Under the pieces are notes generated by a model. The model searched no databases and was not told the origin of the DNA. It was given only the letters and a program-made list of their open reading frames with translations. Of a stretch of DNA of 64,000 nucleotides, positions 61,694-64,000 are shown in pieces; position 1 is the stretch's first letter, and the number at the start of each line of letters is the position of its first letter. The DNA lies in the NCBI GenBank assembly GCA_963746275.1, contig CAVVAX010000025.1, positions 66,448 to 130,447 on the forward strand, read 5' to 3'. This stretch comes from JAEULH01 sp963746275 (GTDB taxonomy: Bacteria > Pseudomonadota > Alphaproteobacteria > Rhodospirillales > Defluviicoccaceae). A program made the position numbers and the translations under genes.

Positions 61694-61882
61694 GTGAAGC
61701 ATCACAGGTTTACCGTCGGCCAGACGGTTCGCTTTTCTCCGGGTCCCGGCCACATCAAGGGCGGATCCGGCAGCTACAAGGTGGTCAAGCTGCTCCCGGC
61801 GGAATACAACGACCAGCAATATCGCGTGAAGAGCGCTCTTGACGGCCACGAGCGTGTCGTCAAGGAAAGCCAGCTCAGCTGA
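61694..61882 (+). CDS. Small SH3-like hypothetical protein
   Basis: A 62-aa basic protein from GTG 61694 with an AGAGGAGA site. It reads as a compact beta-barrel (FTVGQTVRFSPGPGHIKGGS, YKVVKLLPAEYNDQQYRVKS, HERVVKESQLS), like the small KOW/SH3-type proteins frequent in alphaproteobacteria. Function is unknown. It is a single-gene unit between the toxin region and the ELM1 gene. Confidence 0.7.
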   Translation: MKHHRFTVGQTVRFSPGPGHIKGGSGSYKVVKLLPAEYNDQQYRVKSALDGHERVVKESQLS

Positions 61883-61955
61883 CGCAATCGACCCAAGACC
61901 TGCCCGGGCGCCGCGGCGGCGCGCCTGGGGAGCGTCAGTCCGCGCGCCGCCCTGC

Positions 61956-63147
61956 CTATGCCGACTTGCGCCAGACGAAGGCTTCGTCTTCGCCATCGTC
62001 ACTGGCGGTGAAGGCGCCGCCGTCCAGCAGGGCCCGGACCCGTGCCACCGCCCGCGGCACGCAGTCGAGCGACGGCAAAGGCTCACCTTCCGGAAACGTA
62101 TCGCCCAGCCAGACGGCGAGGCCAAAGTCGACCAGGTGGCGGTGGACGATGCGGATGTCGCGCGACAGCCGCTGCGGGCCGAAGCGCATCATCTGTCGGT
62201 ACAAGAAGGCGTCCAAGCGCGCCTTCTCGAACCCCCGCCACCACGGGCCCAACCGCTTCTCGCGGCGCGCCGCGGCGGCGACCAATTCGCGCATGGCGTA
62301 GCGGCCCTCGCCGAGGTCGAAGATGTAAACGCGCTTGTGGGTGGCGCAGGCCTCGGCCAGCATCGACATGCTGTCGCCGGTGACGATAACCTCGTCTGCC
62401 AGGCCGAGGAAGGCGAAGTACGGGTTGTTCCGGTCGCCGGCGGTCCAGCGGTAAACATGCGCCGGCGCAGTGAGCGCCTGCATGAAGGCATCGATGGCCG
62501 GCGGCTGCGTCCGGGCGCTGGTGGAGACCAGCAGCGAACCGCCGCGGGCATTGGCCATCTCGCTCGCCTGCCGCGCCAACCGCTCGGCCGCGGCGCGATC
62601 GAAGCTGAACGGGCCGCTGTTGCCGCCGATCATGACCGCGACGTGCGGCTTCGGGAGCCCCTCCAGCCGCGGCGTCCACGCGTCGGCGTCGCGGCGCAGC
62701 CGATCGTGCGTGATCCGGTGCAGCGGCGTCCTGTTGTGCAGCACGTTCGGCCTGATCGGTAGCCGGTACTGCGGCGTCGTCACGATCAGGTCGAAACGCT
62801 CGATCTTTGCCCACGGCCGGCCGACATGCACCAGCCGCACGCGCTGTGGCGCCGCCTGGCTTCTGGATCCAGCGGCAGATCGGCTCGTTGCGCCGGCCGG
62901 CGGAGATGATCAGGTCCGGCCATGGCGGCGACAGCGGGCTCGACTTCTCGGTGACCACGCCCGCCAGCGTCGGGCCGAGGAGCAGGTTGGTCACCAACTC
63001 GTACGGCCGATAGACGAAGTGCCGCTCCTCGAACGGTAGGCCCAGCGCCTCGGCCAGGGCCAACACCTGAGAGTTGTCGCCGGCCTTGTGTCCCAGCATT
63101 GCCCAGACCCGGGGCGCGTGGCGCACAGCCGCGGCGGGTAAGCTCAT
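61956..63147 (-). CDS. ELM1/GtrOC1-family protein (apparent frameshift)
   Basis: Member of the mitochondrial-fission ELM1 family (DUF1022), which in alphaproteobacteria is thought to contain GT-B-like transferases. From ATG 63147 the first 95 residues read VWAMLGHKAGDNSQVLALAE and PDLIISAGRRNEPICRWIQK. At 62858-62859 one extra base shifts the frame; after it come VRLVHVGRPWAKIERFDLIV, VAVMIGGNSGPFSFD and DEVIVTGDSMSMLAEACAT, the family's donor-site region. The extent is one above a multiple of three, so the restored length is 396 aa. It belongs with the surface-glycan genes. Confidence 0.82.
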
Positions 63148-63486
63148 TCCATGGGGCACGCGCCGTCCTCCAGATCGGCACCGTACAGCCGGCGCCGGAA
63201 TCGTCCCGTTGTTCCGTAGCATATGTTGGGCCGGGATGCTCATCAGTCTCAAATCAAACTTTGTTACGGTTTGTTACTCGCATTCTCAGCTGGAAGATCT
63301 GCTAGCCACCGCCGCAGAGGAAAAGCAAGCATTCGCTTCGTCTTCGCAGGGCCGGCACTTGCAGCTTGAGCGAACCGGCCGCTTCGTGGCCCGGCAGTGG
63401 CCCCGCGGCAGCCCCGCCGCCCCGGCTTGACTTCGGCCGCTGCCGGCGCGCATCTATGCTGGGCGTGGCTTTCGCCGCGCCGCACC
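63148..63486. other. Divergent intergenic region, ELM1 / sulfotransferase
   Basis: This 339-bp gap has the window's more AT-rich glycan-region spacer (around 63235-63300) with the short direct repeat TTTGTTAC at 63257-63264 and again at 63268-63275. It should carry both divergent promoters, but no -35/-10 pair was convincing. A 118-codon frame across it does not look coding. Confidence 0.4.
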
Positions 63487-64000
63487 ATGCTCGGGGTTAC
63501 GACGATGTCTATCGCCTATCGAAGCGCTTTGCGACACGTCTTGATGTCGTCGCTGTTCTTCCTTCCGGATCAGACCAAGATCCCGTTGGAGCGGCGGCTC
63601 CGCGGGCGCGAGGAAAGCCGCAAGCTCGGCTTGGCGGACGCCGTCATCGTCTCCTTCGGCAAGAGCGGCCGGACCTGGCTCAGGGTGATGCTGTCGCGTT
63701 TCTACCAGGTGAAGCACGGGCTGGCCCAGCGCCACCTCATCGGCTTCGACAACCTGCACGCCAAGAACCGGGCGATCCCGAAGATTTTCTTCACCCACGA
63801 CAATTACCTGAAGGATTTTACCGGGCACGCGGACGACAAGTCGGACTACTACGAGAAGAAGGTCGTGCTGATGGTCCGCAACCCGGCGGACGTCGCCGTC
63901 TCGCAGCACTTCCAGTGGAAGTACCGGATGCGGCCGGTGAAGAAGCTGATCAACGACTATCCGAACGCCGACGTCTCGCTTTACGACTTCGTCATGCGGC
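63487..64000 (+). CDS. Sulfotransferase domain protein, 5' part
   Basis: PAPS-dependent sulfotransferase; only the first 171 codons are inside the window (ATG 63487; ATG 63505, MSIAYRSALRHVL, also possible). The 5'-phosphosulfate-binding loop is VSFGKSGRTWLRVMLSRFY near residue 58 and the 3'-phosphate site is MVRNPADVAVSQHFQWK near residue 134. It probably sulfates a surface glycan or lipid made by the neighbouring genes. The gene runs off the right edge. Confidence 0.88.
   Translation, partial: MLGVTTMSIAYRSALRHVLMSSLFFLPDQTKIPLERRLRGREESRKLGLADAVIVSFGKSGRTWLRVMLSRFYQVKHGLAQRHLIGFDNLHAKNRAIPKIFFTHDNYLKDFTGHADDKSDYYEKKVVLMVRNPADVAVSQHFQWKYRMRPVKKLINDYPNADVSLYDFVMR

Noticed and set aside
63074..63430. 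118-codon plus-strand frame upstream of the sulfotransferase
   Set aside because: It begins inside the ELM1 gene on the opposite strand, crosses the AT-rich spacer and has no ribosome site or domain.

Overview
The window is GC-rich (about 65-70% by eye) bacterial chromosome. Gene content and order point to an alphaproteobacterium, most likely of the Rhodospirillales type. Supporting signs are the ftsH-tilS-cpoB-pal-tolB-tolA-tolR-tolQ-ybgC-ruvB-ruvA-ruvC-yebC block, 6S RNA between zapA and the 5-formyltetrahydrofolate cyclo-ligase gene, a TrcR/DUF1013 regulator, a DUF3775 protein, a bolA-dnaJ-cobS-cobT string and an ELM1-family protein. This assignment is inference; no rRNA gene is present to test it.

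Layout. 1-13.2 kb (minus strand): envelope and DNA-repair housekeeping genes (FtsH, TilS, the complete Tol-Pal complex, RuvABC, YebC), then a YmdB-like phosphodiesterase, folate salvage, 6S RNA and the ZapA division gene. 13.5-23.2 kb (plus strand): GAPDH, class I aldolase, ThiE, EF-P, an inositol monophosphatase-like enzyme, an OmpA/MotA-like/MotB-like envelope motor trio and an MFS exporter. 23.3-27.8 kb: frataxin, ribosomal protein L31, a strong candidate small RNA carrying an anti-Shine-Dalgarno motif, a quinone oxidoreductase, TrcR, a perfect 16-bp parS site, and a DUF3775 gene. 27.8-43.5 kb: propionyl-CoA synthetase, a fatty acyl-CoA ligase, a YsnF/YsnF/phasin-like stress cluster, DoxX, asparaginase, an alanine-type symporter, a CHASE4-type PAS-GGDEF-EAL protein, BolA, a DnaJ-like protein and CobS/CobT. 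43.6-52.8 kb: tRNA-Gln, Dps, an orphan beta-rich protein, a VioB-like ferritin-fold protein, LOG, NADP-isocitrate dehydrogenase, L28 behind an attenuator-like leader, YgfZ, a degenerate GGDEF protein, YdcH and a methyltransferase. 52.9-64 kb: a surface-glycan region with two GT4 transferases, a GH63/MGH1-like hydrolase, two tandem 2-oxoglutarate oxygenases, a possible sialyltransferase-like protein, a GT8-like transferase, an ELM1-family protein and a sulfotransferase cut by the window end, with a damaged toxin-antitoxin pair among them.

The sequence carries at least thirteen places where an otherwise well-conserved protein is broken by one apparent single-base insertion or deletion, often in a run of three or four G or C. 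They affect ruvA, thiE, an ompA-like gene, cyaY, an acyl-CoA ligase (twice), a GGDEF-EAL gene (twice), cobT, a vioB-like gene, ygfZ, a relE/parE-like toxin and the ELM1 gene. Essential genes among them and the regular pattern suggest sequencing or assembly error rather than gene decay. Such genes are annotated over their full restored extent and marked. A family of about 75-87 bp palindromic repeats is scattered between genes.
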